The notes under the pieces were generated by a model. That model made no database searches. It was not told where the DNA came from and was given only the letters and a program-made list of their open reading frames with translations. From Marinomonas sp. UCMA 3892 (GTDB lineage Bacteria; Pseudomonadota; Gammaproteobacteria; Pseudomonadales; Marinomonadaceae): a stretch of 64,000 nt of DNA. The stretch covers positions 124,001 through 188,000 of the forward strand of contig NZ_PTXN01000001.1 of assembly GCF_012726345.1 (NCBI RefSeq), given 5' to 3'. The position numbers and the translations under genes are program-made. Below, piece after piece: positions 7,537-17,091 of the stretch. Within the stretch, counting starts at the first letter, position 1, and every line of letters begins with the position of its first letter.

Positions 7537-8931
7537 TTATTTTGAGTCAGGCTCAAATAAGCCACGTTTCATGAAAAACTTCACCCATATCGCGCCAATC
7601 ACACACAATACCAGCAATATACCACCGGTGATGCTATACACCATTTCGGTCATTTCTGGTGACGGTGAGTTGTTCAAGGCAACATATAGCATGGCCGCAA
7701 TACCTAAAATTTGTGGTAATGGGTAGAAAGGTGTGCGGTATGGGCGAGGGTGATCAGGCATACGCTTACGCAGTACGATGACATTGATATGGGCGACGAT
7801 GTAAGCCAAAAGCCAGCTGGTGGTCGCCGCAATAACAAGCGTTATAAGTGAGTCAATACCCAAACTAAAGTATGGAATGGTTGTTAAGCCAGTGATCATT
7901 AGGATGCCAACCCAAGGTGCATCAAAGCGGTTTTTCGCTTTGAGTTGTGGGAAAGCTTGGCCTTGTTCAGCCATGCCTTGCAACATTCTAGGAACAGCAG
8001 CAAGTACCGTGTTCATGGTGCAACATGTTGCAGCTAAGCCCATGGCAGTTGCAATGATCAATCCACTTTTACCAAATACGGCATTGGCGTAGTCCAAGAA
8101 AGGCAGAGGCGAGCCGACAAGCTCATCCACGTTGAGATACAGGCTTGCTCCATACACAAAAGCAGTAAATATGAAGAAAATCATAAACAATGATAAGTGC
8201 ATAGAACGCGGAATATTTTGATGAGGATTTTTTACCTCTTTAATCATAGGGCAAATGAATTCTACCCCAACCATGGTCCACAAGGCTAAACCCACTAAAC
8301 CGATAAAGCTGCCATCTAATACACCAGCAAATCCCCAGTCTACGGTCGCTCCCGCAAGAACAGGATGAGGCTCGCTGGTGCCAGAAATAGCAACAACACC
8401 CGTAAGAATAAGGGCACTAACCAAGATAAACGCAAGAACGTTTTGTATGCGCGCAAATACGTCTGTACCTATTAGGTTGGTTGCAGTGAAAAGCAACAAG
8501 ATAAGCAATGGACCGACTTTTTCTGGTAGAAGGCCAGGTAGTAGCTGACTCAGCATGGCATCGACCAGAAACATTTCGACTGGTATCGCTAAAACTGCAA
8601 CGACGACGTAGCCTGCAAATACTGACACAATGGCTGGAAAGTGTCCTATTGCCTTTTGCGTATAGGTTGCCAGTGTTCCTTTTTCTGGGAACATTAGTGA
8701 CAACTCAGCAAAGCTCATGGCATTGAATTGCGCCAATATTAAGGCGGTTATCATGGCAAAGATAAAACCCATGCCGCCGATCCCGATACCTTGCAATGCT
8801 GAAATCATAGAACCTTGCACAATAACTAAGCCAATACAAATAGCCATCATAGTTGGCAAGCCTAATTTTTGAATTTTTGTCGCTGATTTGTCAGCTGTCA
8901 TTATTGTTCCTACATTTGTGATATCGCTCAT
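7537..8931 (-). CDS. APC-superfamily amino acid/amine permease
   Basis: A 464-residue polytopic inner-membrane protein with about twelve hydrophobic segments and APC features: GIGIGGMGFIF early on, GTLATYTQKAIG after helix 2, and a glutamate-containing VGVEFICPMIKEVKNPHQNIPRSM loop. It is the last gene of an operon with a DadA-like oxidase, RidA and a cyclodeaminase-family protein, so it probably imports the amino acid or amine that they degrade. GAGGA upstream of the ATG at 8931 supports this start, though an internal Met about ten codons later is possible. The substrate is unknown. Confidence 0.85.
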   Translation of the reverse strand: MSDITNVGTIMTADKSATKIQKLGLPTMMAICIGLVIVQGSMISALQGIGIGGMGFIFAMITALILAQFNAMSFAELSLMFPEKGTLATYTQKAIGHFPAIVSVFAGYVVVAVLAIPVEMFLVDAMLSQLLPGLLPEKVGPLLILLLFTATNLIGTDVFARIQNVLAFILVSALILTGVVAISGTSEPHPVLAGATVDWGFAGVLDGSFIGLVGLALWTMVGVEFICPMIKEVKNPHQNIPRSMHLSLFMIFFIFTAFVYGASLYLNVDELVGSPLPFLDYANAVFGKSGLIIATAMGLAATCCTMNTVLAAVPRMLQGMAEQGQAFPQLKAKNRFDAPWVGILMITGLTTIPYFSLGIDSLITLVIAATTSWLLAYIVAHINVIVLRKRMPDHPRPYRTPFYPLPQILGIAAMLYVALNNSPSPEMTEMVYSITGGILLVLCVIGAIWVKFFMKRGLFEPDSK

Positions 8932-8986
8932 GGCTTTGTTCCTCGTTTGAGTAAAACGTTATTACGATTTCAGCTCTTTTATAATT

Positions 8987-10279
8987 TCATAGTCGTGTAA
9001 ACCGGTATGGCTTGGGATCTATGAGGGGTTCCACTCCAGACACAAGGTCAGCTGCCAGTTGCCCTGCCGCTGGCCCAGTGCCAAATCCATGCCCTGAAAA
9101 GCCAGTCGCTATCGTCAATCCGGGGATATCTTCGATATGGTCAATAACAGGGTTTGAATCGGGTGTTACATCAATCACGCCAGCCCAAGCCTCTTCTATT
9201 TGTGCTTGGTTAAAGATTGGCCAAGCGTTGCGTAGGTTGGTGAGGGCTTCGTGATTCAGGTCTGGATTAGCAGCAGGGTCCATGGTGCGGATCTTCTCAA
9301 ACGGTGAACGGCTGTTTGCCGTCCAACGCCGCGCTAGTCCAAGATCTTTGAAAAACTCGCGTCCAAACGAGGTGCGTAAAAAGCTACGTTGGGCGCGAAG
9401 TTGGCTAAGGTAGCGCCAGCCAATAAGCAAATGATCTAGAGTGATGTGGGCATCCAAAGCACCTCGTTGGGTGATAATGAAGCCGCCATCTTTATGTTTT
9501 CTAAAGGAAAAATCTGGCCCACCGACGGAAATATCGGTTGGGCCATCCATTGGTTTGGTTCTTAGTACGGAGCAAACCAAAGGCAGTGTCGGTAAAGAAA
9601 TACCGTGATTGCCTAAAAAGCGACGAGACCATGCACCGCCAGCCAGCAAGACTTGTGAGCAGCGTATTTCTCCCTTTTCTGTGACCACGCCACTGATCTT
9701 ACCTGCGGTGGTTGAAAGGGTTCGAACAGCACAGTTTTGTACTAGGATGGCGCCTTTTTCAATAGCGGCTTTCGCCATCGCGGGAACAGCAATGGAGGGC
9801 TCGGCACGACCGTCGGAAGGTGTGTAAATGCCACCTTCCCACTTGCCTTGTCCACCAGGAACATGCTGATCTATTTCCTGCGAGCTGAGCATTTTTGAGT
9901 CCAGTGAAAGGGAATCGACGGATTTTAACCAGCCTTCATGCATGGCCATTTGTTCTTCTGTTTTTGCTAAGAACATAATGCCAGACTGCTTGTAACCAAC
10001 AGATTGGCCAATACGTTCTGGCATTTCCGCCCAAAGCTTATCCGCCGCTAATGCCAAAGGAACGTCTTCAAAATGACGGCTGGTTTTGCGTATCCAGCCT
10101 AAGTTGCGTGACGATTGCTCTCCAGCAATATGGCCTTTTTCAATCAAGACCACGGGAATATTACGCTCAGCTAACGTTAATGCGGCCGTTACACCAATTA
10201 CGCCACCGCCGATAATAACCACGGTTGTGGACTCCGGTAACTGGTCGGTTGTATGCACTGCATCAAGTGTTTTTGTCAT
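8987..10279 (-). CDS. FAD-dependent amino acid/amine oxidoreductase (DadA-like)
   Basis: A 430-residue flavoprotein of the DAO superfamily. The dinucleotide-binding fold is at residues 20-50 (VVIIGGGVIGVTAALTLAERNIPVVLIEKG), followed by GEQSSRNLGWIRK, the FAD-contact region GGAWSRRFLG, and a C-terminal FAD motif GFSGHGFGTGPAAGQLAADL. It would oxidise an amine or amino acid to an imine. The downstream products (RidA, cyclodeaminase family) fit imine handling. The gap to the permease gene is 55 nt and to RidA 32 nt. Specific substrates such as D-amino acids, N-methyl amino acids or an amine cannot be distinguished here. Confidence 0.85.
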   Translation of the reverse strand: MTKTLDAVHTTDQLPESTTVVIIGGGVIGVTAALTLAERNIPVVLIEKGHIAGEQSSRNLGWIRKTSRHFEDVPLALAADKLWAEMPERIGQSVGYKQSGIMFLAKTEEQMAMHEGWLKSVDSLSLDSKMLSSQEIDQHVPGGQGKWEGGIYTPSDGRAEPSIAVPAMAKAAIEKGAILVQNCAVRTLSTTAGKISGVVTEKGEIRCSQVLLAGGAWSRRFLGNHGISLPTLPLVCSVLRTKPMDGPTDISVGGPDFSFRKHKDGGFIITQRGALDAHITLDHLLIGWRYLSQLRAQRSFLRTSFGREFFKDLGLARRWTANSRSPFEKIRTMDPAANPDLNHEALTNLRNAWPIFNQAQIEEAWAGVIDVTPDSNPVIDHIEDIPGLTIATGFSGHGFGTGPAAGQLAADLVSGVEPLIDPKPYRFTRL

Positions 10280-10311
10280 GGCTCGTATCCTAAATTAGGC
10301 GCAATATGCCG

Positions 10312-10734
10312 TTATTTGGCGGTATTAATGATTTCAACTTCTGCATTGGAGGCACCACGGAAAGCAGTTACTTCCAACTCCATTTTGTAGATAGTTGAAC
10401 CAAGTGGTGGACAGGTCACCGTAGTGGCAGGGTCGATGCCACGGAACTTTTCACCAATTAACGTCATGACGGCTTCTGTGTCTGCTGGTTTTTGGATAAA
10501 CACTCGTGACATGACTACATCTGCGAGGCTTGAACCAACCGCTTTAAGCGCTGCTTCAACGTTGCTGAATACTTGGTGAGTTTGTTCTAGTACATCGTCT
10601 GGAATTTCTTTTGTTTCAGGGTTTCGGCCAGCCGTGTTGGATACAAATATCCAATTATCGACGCTTACTAAGCGCGAGTAGCTGCTTATTTCTTCTAGTT
10701 TTGAACCTGTTTTTACTTTTACTATCTTGGTCAT
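10312..10734 (-). CDS. RidA/YjgF family protein
   Basis: A 140-residue protein with RidA features: NTAGRNPETKEIPDDVLEQTHQVFSNVEAALKAVG, then VMSRVFI and the closing PPLGSTIYKMELEVTAF. RidA enzymes hydrolyse reactive enamine/imine intermediates to keto acids and ammonia. The GS-YKMELE segment replaces the typical arginine-bearing LP-..-VEIE pattern of RidA proper, so it may belong to a side subfamily that is common in oxidase operons. It lies between the cyclodeaminase-family and FAD oxidase genes, which suggests it clears the imine made by the flavoprotein. Confidence 0.85.
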   Translation of the reverse strand: MTKIVKVKTGSKLEEISSYSRLVSVDNWIFVSNTAGRNPETKEIPDDVLEQTHQVFSNVEAALKAVGSSLADVVMSRVFIQKPADTEAVMTLIGEKFRGIDPATTVTCPPLGSTIYKMELEVTAFRGASNAEVEIINTAK

Positions 10735-10779
10735 GGCTGTCTTCTTAAAATCTAATATTTGGAATGAAAGGAGGTGTGG

Positions 10780-11928
10780 TTATCGCAAAACTGGTGTTTC
10801 CCAAAGGTTTAACTTCACGCCAATGTTTTGTGCGATTGCGTTGCGATACACCTTGGTGGCCCAAGCGACGTCTTCTACTGGCATGCCACCGACTGACATA
10901 ATGATGATTTCGTCATCATTTTTGCGGCCAGGAGCTTCACCCGCGGTGATTTTTCCGATGTCTTCTAGATCATCTAACGTGATTTTGCCTTCCGCGATCA
11001 TGTCCATGAAGCGCACGCCTGGTAGAGGAATGTAGTTGTGAGCTGGCTTTGGTACTTCTTCGTACCATGCTTGGTAAAGGCCAGTGTTATCGAGTACTTT
11101 ACGAACATCGTCTTGTTCCATGCCATCGTCTAGGCTGCAATAAGCTGGCATAACAAGGAAGGTTCCTGGTTTTACCCATTCGCGTTTTACAATTGGGTAA
11201 GTAGACGGGTCACCGGTTACGCCAGAGTTGCAGTAGGTCACTATGTCTGAACCACGAACGACTTCTTCTAAGGTGTCGACAATCTGAACATTGTTGATTT
11301 GTGGGAAGGTCTCATTGACCCATTCAATAAAGACATCAAGACTTTTTTGTCCGCGGCCTTTCACTTTAATCGTATCGATTTCAGGGCAAACTGCCATAAA
11401 TGCTGCAACCGCTGTTTTACCCATCACTCCTGGCCCAAGTAGACCGATGACTTTAGAATTTTTGCGAGCAAGGTAGCGAGCACCAACGCCTGGAACTGCA
11501 CCGGTACGGTACGCTGAAAGTAGGTTAGCTGACATGTAGGCCAATGGTGCGCCAGTGTCTGTATCACTTAAGATGAACATCAGGATTGAACGTGGTAAGC
11601 CTTTTTCGCGGTTCGCAATGTTCGATCCATACCATTTCACACCAGATGTTTGGAAGTCTCCACCAAGGTAAGCAGGCATCGCCATTAAGCGGCGGTCTGC
11701 GGTCGGTTTTGGCATAGTTGGAAACGGTGATTCGTCAGGGAAAGTGATCATGGCGCCGTGGGAATCGCTGTTTGGCCCAGCCATTCGGTAGTCACCTTTG
11801 TACAACAGAGTAAACATCTCGTCCATGGTGTCTACGCACTGGGGCATATCCATAACACCTGCTTTAATCATGTCTTGTTCAGAGAGATAGATAAAATCGA
11901 TATTCGTGTTTTCAGAAGTTGTAGACAT
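10780..11928 (-). CDS. Ornithine cyclodeaminase/mu-crystallin family protein
   Basis: A 382-residue NAD(P)-dependent enzyme of the OCD/mu-crystallin family. The substrate-side fold (residues 30-130) includes RRLMAMPAYLGG and GVKWYGSN with the conserved lysine. The nucleotide fold starts at VIGLLGPGVMGKTA. The protein is longer than typical OCD (about 320-350), resembling proteins annotated as tyramine oxidase subunit B. It is the first gene of the operon; AAGGTGAT before the ATG supports the start. Reduction of a cyclic imine, deamination, or an amine-oxidase accessory role are all possible, and I cannot choose among them. Confidence 0.8.
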   Translation of the reverse strand: MSTTSENTNIDFIYLSEQDMIKAGVMDMPQCVDTMDEMFTLLYKGDYRMAGPNSDSHGAMITFPDESPFPTMPKPTADRRLMAMPAYLGGDFQTSGVKWYGSNIANREKGLPRSILMFILSDTDTGAPLAYMSANLLSAYRTGAVPGVGARYLARKNSKVIGLLGPGVMGKTAVAAFMAVCPEIDTIKVKGRGQKSLDVFIEWVNETFPQINNVQIVDTLEEVVRGSDIVTYCNSGVTGDPSTYPIVKREWVKPGTFLVMPAYCSLDDGMEQDDVRKVLDNTGLYQAWYEEVPKPAHNYIPLPGVRFMDMIAEGKITLDDLEDIGKITAGEAPGRKNDDEIIIMSVGGMPVEDVAWATKVYRNAIAQNIGVKLNLWETPVLR

Positions 11929-12163
11929 AACATCACCTTAAAAAATTTGGAGAGAAATCGTGTATTTCCGTGCTTGGCTCACGTTGTGGTTGCGCTGATG
12001 CAGAGCTTTTCAAGCAGCGGATGAATTTGATCCTAGAAGCTTAGATTTTTTCCGTATTGAATTTTTGCGACATGATGAAATAGATATTTTGCGCCCCGGA
12101 ATTGGCATCTGCTTTGCAAAACTAAAAGATCGTTTTGATCATTTTGGTAAACAGGTGCGGATC

Positions 12164-12997
12164 ATGTTGAAAGATTCTGTGTACGATCGAGTTTCAGGAA
12201 TTCACTCCAAACAGCCTTGGTTTGTATTGGGTGCGGCACAGGATTTTTTGCTATATCACTCTGATATTCCTAGTATTTCTCACTTTTACAGTTTTGAAAC
12301 AGATGTTTTAACAGAGCAGGTACTGGCTATTCCTGATGGCTGTGTGGATATTTTGTTTGATTGTGATGAACTTCGCCCAAGTGCCAAAGTGTGTGGAACA
12401 ACGTTGGCTGCTAGCAACGCAGAATTTATTCCAAACCATAGATATTTTGGTGTGAGGTTTGCGCCAGGCGTGATTCCCGACTTTTTGGACGTGTCAGCCA
12501 ATGAGCTTATTGAGCATCAGTTAAACTTTTTAGAGGTGGCGCCTAAGTTTTGTCACTTCTTCGAGCTTATTGTGCGTAGTAATGTATTTGCTGATCAGGT
12601 CGCGTTATTTGAAAAATTCTATTCTAATCAATCAACTAGACAGCCTTCGAAATTAACTTTACAGGCAATGGATGAGATTTTTATCCATAAAGGGAACATT
12701 CAAATACAAGATATAGCAGAGACAACTGGCTACACAACAAGAACCATCCAACGCCAATTCCGTGCAGATATGGGTATGTCGCCAAAAGCATTTAGCCGAA
12801 TTATTCGTTGTCAGTCTGCCGTTTACGATATTAATCACAGTAAGGGAGTTACCTTTTCCGATCTGGCTTGTGATCTTGGTTTCAGTGACCAAGCACACTT
12901 TTTAAGAGAATTTAAAAAGCTAGTTAGCGTCACGCCATTAGACTACTTACAACGTGTTAAACAAGAAGCGTATGTTGGACGCTTGCGCTATTATTGA
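12164..12997 (+). CDS. AraC-family transcriptional regulator
   Basis: A regulator divergent from the cyclodeaminase operon and its probable activator. The C-terminal DNA-binding domain has two HTH units: IQIQDIAETTGYTTRTIQRQFRADMGMSPKAF and VTFSDLACDLGFSDQAHFLREFKKLVSVTP. The N-terminal half resembles the DUF6597-type sensor (QPWFVLGAA, IPDGCVDILFD, RFAPG). I prefer the ATG at 12164 (277 residues), preceded by an AGGTG sequence. The frame continues upstream to a TTG at 12065 that would give 310 residues, but that stretch looks like AT-rich promoter DNA. The inducer is unknown. Confidence 0.8.
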   Translation: MLKDSVYDRVSGIHSKQPWFVLGAAQDFLLYHSDIPSISHFYSFETDVLTEQVLAIPDGCVDILFDCDELRPSAKVCGTTLAASNAEFIPNHRYFGVRFAPGVIPDFLDVSANELIEHQLNFLEVAPKFCHFFELIVRSNVFADQVALFEKFYSNQSTRQPSKLTLQAMDEIFIHKGNIQIQDIAETTGYTTRTIQRQFRADMGMSPKAFSRIIRCQSAVYDINHSKGVTFSDLACDLGFSDQAHFLREFKKLVSVTPLDYLQRVKQEAYVGRLRYY

Positions 12998-13154
12998 GCT
13001 TTGGTAAGACATTTATTGCTGTATCGCACAAGCGCTGTGCAATCCCTTCTCGCAATCGTCATTTTATTCTGATCTTTTTTATCGCGCTCTCACTTTTCTC
13101 ACTTGTGTTTGATGGGTGACTTCTATCATTTTATCTATGGTTAATGATTATGAG

Positions 13155-13173
13155 GATGATAATTGTTATTATA
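13155..13173. promoter_or_regulatory. Putative Fur box upstream of the iron ABC operon
   Basis: The core TGATAATTGTTATTA (13157-13171) is an imperfect palindrome similar to the Fur consensus GATAATGATAATCATTATC. It is embedded in an AT-rich stretch with further TATC/GATTA repeats from 13121, 40-60 nt before the binding-protein gene. Iron repression through Fur is the expected consequence. Confidence 0.6.
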
Positions 13174-13213
13174 ACGCCTTATTTAAAAGAACAGTGGAAG
13201 GAAGCACCTTAAG

Positions 13214-14140
13214 ATGCAGGTAAACCAAGTAAGAAAATGGGCATTTCTGCTGATAGCGTTTTTGCTGATTTTAGCGCCTGTAAATCAGGTGATGGCGTCA
13301 GAGAAAAAAACGATTATTCATGCGATGGGGAGTTCTGAGGTTCCCCAAAAAGTCTTACGTGTGGTGACCTTGTTTCAAGGAGCAACTGATTCTGTGGTGG
13401 CGTTAGGTGTGACGCCTGTTGGTGTGGTGGATTCTTGGGCGCAACAGCCAACTTATGAATATTTACGAGATGCTTTAAAGGGCGTCGCTCATGTGGGGTT
13501 GGAAACTCAACCGAATCTTGAGGCAATTGTGGCGTTAAAGCCAGATTTAATAATTGGCACCAAGTCTCGTCATGAAAAGATCTATCGTCAGTTATCGCAA
13601 ATTGCTCCCACTGTGATGGCTGAGGATGTGTACGACTTTAAAACCACTTTAGATTTAACCGCCGAGGCTCTGAATAAACAAGAAAAAGGTAAGCAGGTTT
13701 GGGACGGTTTTCAACAGCGCATTACTAACTTCCATAATGTCATTAAAAAGCGAGAAGCGAACTGGCCACTAACCGCAGCGATTCTGAATATTCGTGCTGA
13801 TCATTTACGCCTATATTTGAATCAAAGTTTTCCAGGTGTAGTGCTAAAGGAGATAGGTTTTAAATTCCCTTTGCCGAATGAAAATGGTTGGGGCGTGAAG
13901 CTGAAAACTAAAGAAGCCTTGCCGAGCGTGAATGCGGATGTGTTCTTTGTAATTTTACACTCTAATGATGCTGCCGTTAGACAAAACTACGATGTATGGC
14001 GTGCGCATCCGCTATGGAAAATGCTGACGGCTCCTAAAAATAAACAAGTGTATGAGGTAGATAATGTAGCTTGGTTGTTGTCTGGTGGAATTCTGGGGGC
14101 TAATAAAATTTTAGATCAGCTGTACCAAATCTACCAATAA
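13214..14140 (+). CDS. Iron-siderophore ABC transporter, periplasmic binding protein
   Basis: A 308-residue protein with an N-terminal signal peptide (basic MQVNQVRKW, hydrophobic LLIAFLLILAPV, cleavage near MAS). The FhuD/FecB-like fold is indicated by VVTLFQGATDSVVALGVTPVGV, LKPDLIIGTKSRHE and the long central helix followed by GWGVKLKTKEALPSVNADVFFV. It would deliver a ferric siderophore from the periplasm to the FecCD-type permeases encoded next, 25 nt downstream. A GGAAGG ribosome site lies about 11 nt upstream. The siderophore type cannot be inferred. Confidence 0.87.
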   Translation: MQVNQVRKWAFLLIAFLLILAPVNQVMASEKKTIIHAMGSSEVPQKVLRVVTLFQGATDSVVALGVTPVGVVDSWAQQPTYEYLRDALKGVAHVGLETQPNLEAIVALKPDLIIGTKSRHEKIYRQLSQIAPTVMAEDVYDFKTTLDLTAEALNKQEKGKQVWDGFQQRITNFHNVIKKREANWPLTAAILNIRADHLRLYLNQSFPGVVLKEIGFKFPLPNENGWGVKLKTKEALPSVNADVFFVILHSNDAAVRQNYDVWRAHPLWKMLTAPKNKQVYEVDNVAWLLSGGILGANKILDQLYQIYQ

Positions 14141-14165
14141 CCTAAGACTAATCGCTAGAGCATTT

Positions 14166-15176
14166 ATGCACTTACACAGCAGCCACACTTTTAAATGGAG
14201 CTTTCTTGCTCTGTCTATTTTATGCCTGATGCTCTCCTTGTTGGGGAGCATTGCCTATGGACAATATGTCATTTCAGCTAAATCAGTTTGGACGGCGTTT
14301 TGGGCGTTTGATCCTCAATCGATAGATCACGTTATTATCCGTACCACGCGTTTATCCCGCGCTCTTGTTGCTTGTTTAGTAGGCTCAGCGTTGGCGGTTT
14401 CCGGTGTTTTGATGCAAGCGTTAACGCGTAATCCGCTGGCTTCACCGTCTATTTTTGGTGTCAACGCAGGTGCTGTGTTCTCCATCGTTTTGTTCTCGAC
14501 CTTCTTTTCAGTTACTTCCTTGAATACTTTTTTATGGCTGGCTTTTTTGGGTGCGAGCGTGGCTGGGGCGTTAGTGTATGGACTCGGTAGTTTAGGCAAA
14601 GACGGACTATCTCCGGTTCGTATTGTGCTGTCTGGTGCTGCGATCTCGGCGCTGTTTATGGCTTTTACTCAAGGCATATTGGTTATTGGTCAAGAAGGTC
14701 TAGACAGTGTTTTGTTTTGGGTGGCTGGTTCTGTATCCGGTCGTGATTTGTCTATGGTGATGCCATTAGTGCCAGCTTTTGTTGCTGGTATTGTGTTGGC
14801 GATACTGGCGGCACCGCAGATCAATATTTTGTTGTCCGGTGACGATATAGCTAAAGGATTGGGGCAGAACACGGTGCTGATTAAAGTGGTGCTGAGCCTG
14901 CTGATTATTGGTTTGGCGGGTGGTTCGGTCGCGCTTGGCGGTAGCATTGGTTTTATCGGTTTGATGGTGCCGCATATGGTGCGTTCAGTGGTGGGTTATG
15001 ATCATAAATGGCTAATTCCGTTAAGTGCTTTGTGGGGCGCTATTTTGTTGTTGTGTGCGGATGTGATCAGTCGTTTTGTAATCATGCCAGAAGAGGTGCC
15101 AATTGGTGTGACGACCGCGATTTTAGGCGCGCCTTTCTTTATTTATTTGGCGCGAAAAGGGGGCAAACGTGAGTAA
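14166..15176 (+). CDS. Iron-siderophore ABC transporter permease (FecCD family), subunit 1
   Basis: A 336-residue inner-membrane permease of the BtuC/FecCD family. Typical motifs are LSRALVACLVGSALAVSGVLMQALTRNPLASPSIFGVNAGA (residues about 60-100), GSVSGRD in the middle, and GGSIGFIGLMVPHMVR near the C-terminus, which contacts the ATPase. It overlaps the next permease gene by 8 nt and would form a heterodimeric channel with it. Confidence 0.92.
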   Translation: MHLHSSHTFKWSFLALSILCLMLSLLGSIAYGQYVISAKSVWTAFWAFDPQSIDHVIIRTTRLSRALVACLVGSALAVSGVLMQALTRNPLASPSIFGVNAGAVFSIVLFSTFFSVTSLNTFLWLAFLGASVAGALVYGLGSLGKDGLSPVRIVLSGAAISALFMAFTQGILVIGQEGLDSVLFWVAGSVSGRDLSMVMPLVPAFVAGIVLAILAAPQINILLSGDDIAKGLGQNTVLIKVVLSLLIIGLAGGSVALGGSIGFIGLMVPHMVRSVVGYDHKWLIPLSALWGAILLLCADVISRFVIMPEEVPIGVTTAILGAPFFIYLARKGGKRE

Positions 15177-16200
15177 GTCTTTTAGCATTCGTCACCGTTT
15201 GTTTTCATTTTCGACACCTGTTCGTTCTTTGTGGTCGATACTTGCTCTCCTCGTTTTTTTTCTTTCGATTATTTTGCTTTCCCTGTGTTTAGGTGAAGAG
15301 TTCATAGCTTTGCCGCAATTGTTTCAGGTACTGCTTGGAAAGGGTGGTCAGGCTGCGCAGTTTGTCGTGGAAACTTTGCGTATGCCTCGTGTACTGATGG
15401 CGGCCATGGTGGGCGCAGCGCTGGCTTCGTCTGGATTGGTGCTGCAATCCATGATACGCAATCCGCTGGCGTCACCAGACATTATTGGCATTACTGGCGG
15501 AGCCTCTGCCGCCGCGGTGTGTTTTCTGTCTTTTTTTGCGACTGCAATGGGGGTTATCTGGTTACCTGTTTTTGCCATCGCGGGTGCTTTGCTGGCGGCT
15601 TTGTTAATTTACGCGCTCGCTTGGAATAGTGGCGTGACGCCGATGCGATTGGTATTGGTTGGTATTGGTATTTCCTCGGCGATGGGCGCGGTGACGACCT
15701 TTGTTATTGCAGCCAGTCCGCTTTCTACCAGCATTACCGCGTATATCTGGCTAACGGGCAGTGTGTATGGCGCGAGTTGGATTGAGGTGAAAGCTTTGTT
15801 GCCGTGGTTGTTGATTTCATGGCCCTTGGCGTTTTATTTAGCGCGCCGAGTGAATACCCAAGAATTGGGTGATCAGTTAGCAACTGGGCTAGGAATTCCT
15901 GTGCAGCGCTTGCGTTTAATTCTGTTGTTTTTGAGTGTGATTATGGCTGCACCTGCTATTGCTTATGCTGGTGCGGTGGGCTTTGTGGGTTTGATCGCAC
16001 CACACATTGCCAGGCGTCTTGTTGTGCGGAGTTTTGCGCTTTTATTGCCTACCTCAGCCTTGGTGGGGGCTTGTTTGGTCATGCTGGCGGATTTATGTGG
16101 TCGTTTGTTGTTTCAGCCTTTGGACATTCCCGCTGGTGTGTTTGTGTCTGCTATTGGCGCGCCATTCTTTATTTATTTACTCTATCGACAGCGTTTCTGA
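15169..16200 (+). CDS. Iron-siderophore ABC transporter permease (FecCD family), subunit 2
   Basis: A 343-residue second FecCD permease. The motifs parallel subunit 1: RMPRVLMAAMVGAALASSGLVLQSMIRNPLASPDIIGITGGA, then GSVYGAS and the ATPase-contact segment GFVGLIAPHIARRL. Translation appears to start at GTG (15169), overlapping the preceding stop by 8 nt, which suggests coupled synthesis. Its partner subunits are encoded on either side. Confidence 0.9.
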   Translation: MSKSFSIRHRLFSFSTPVRSLWSILALLVFFLSIILLSLCLGEEFIALPQLFQVLLGKGGQAAQFVVETLRMPRVLMAAMVGAALASSGLVLQSMIRNPLASPDIIGITGGASAAAVCFLSFFATAMGVIWLPVFAIAGALLAALLIYALAWNSGVTPMRLVLVGIGISSAMGAVTTFVIAASPLSTSITAYIWLTGSVYGASWIEVKALLPWLLISWPLAFYLARRVNTQELGDQLATGLGIPVQRLRLILLFLSVIMAAPAIAYAGAVGFVGLIAPHIARRLVVRSFALLLPTSALVGACLVMLADLCGRLLFQPLDIPAGVFVSAIGAPFFIYLLYRQRF

Positions 16201-16230
16201 GTCGGTTAGCTATATTGGGATTTTTTAATC

Positions 16231-17091
16231 ATGAGTTTGTCTGAACATTCTTTAGTGGACGATAATTTATTCGCTCAAAGCCCATTAGAAAGTGTGGCGC
16301 TGTCTTTAGGTTATGAGAAAAAAACTATTATTAAGTCTTTGGATTTAGCTATTCAGTCGAACCAAATTACGGTGCTGGTAGGCGGCAATGGTTGTGGTAA
16401 ATCTACCTTGTTGAAGTCGTTTGCCCGATTGTTGAAACCTTCGACTGGTCAGATTCTCCTGAATGGTGCAGATATTCATTCCTTGTCTGGAAAGGACGTG
16501 GCTCGCAAGCTGGCTATTCTTCCCCAAGGCCCTGTTGCGCCAGAAGGCTTGACGGTTGAGCTGTTGGTTCGTCAAGGCCGTTATCCTCATCAAAATTGGC
16601 TACAAAGCTGGACCGAAGACGACGAACGATTAGTGCGTAAAGCTTTACACGACACCAATATGACCGAGTTTGCAGATCGTTCCATTGATGCTTTGTCTGG
16701 TGGTCAGAGACAGCGTGCGTGGATTGCTATGGCGCTGGCACAGAATACCGATATTTTGTTATTGGATGAACCAACAACCTATTTGGATTTAACCCATCAG
16801 ATAGAGATTCTTGATCTGCTGTTTGAGCTGAATGCGACCCAGAATACGACCATCTTAATGGTATTGCATGATCTGAACCTTGCTGCTCGTTACGCCCATA
16901 ACATGATTGCTATTAAAGACGGTGCGGTTTTTTGCCAAGGCGCACCAGAGACGATTTTAGATCATGATATGGTGAAAGCTGTGTTTGATATGGAATGCCA
17001 TATCAGTGCCGATCCACTGTTTGGTACGCCAATGTGTATTCCTTATGGGAAAGGACGCAAGGTCGACTCTCAGGCAGCTAAGCATGTTTAA
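16231..17091 (+). CDS. Iron-siderophore ABC transporter ATP-binding protein
   Basis: A 286-residue ABC ATPase of the FepC/FhuC type. Walker A is GGNGCGKST, the Q-loop is LPQGPVAPEG, the signature is LSGGQRQRAWIAMALAQ, Walker B is ILLLDEPTTYLD and the switch histidine is in LMVLHDLNLA. It energises the two permeases encoded upstream. The C-terminal end overlaps the reductase gene by 8 nt. Confidence 0.93.
   Translation: MSLSEHSLVDDNLFAQSPLESVALSLGYEKKTIIKSLDLAIQSNQITVLVGGNGCGKSTLLKSFARLLKPSTGQILLNGADIHSLSGKDVARKLAILPQGPVAPEGLTVELLVRQGRYPHQNWLQSWTEDDERLVRKALHDTNMTEFADRSIDALSGGQRQRAWIAMALAQNTDILLLDEPTTYLDLTHQIEILDLLFELNATQNTTILMVLHDLNLAARYAHNMIAIKDGAVFCQGAPETILDHDMVKAVFDMECHISADPLFGTPMCIPYGKGRKVDSQAAKHV

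Noticed and set aside
12065-12163. Upstream TTG start for the AraC regulator, adding 33 residues
   Set aside because: The added stretch looks like AT-rich promoter DNA and the family sensor begins after the ATG at 12164; retained only as an alternative.
16985-17083. Extended start of the FhuF-like reductase inside the ATPase gene
   Set aside because: The extra codons shadow conserved ATPase sequence; the ATG at 17084 gives the usual short overlap.
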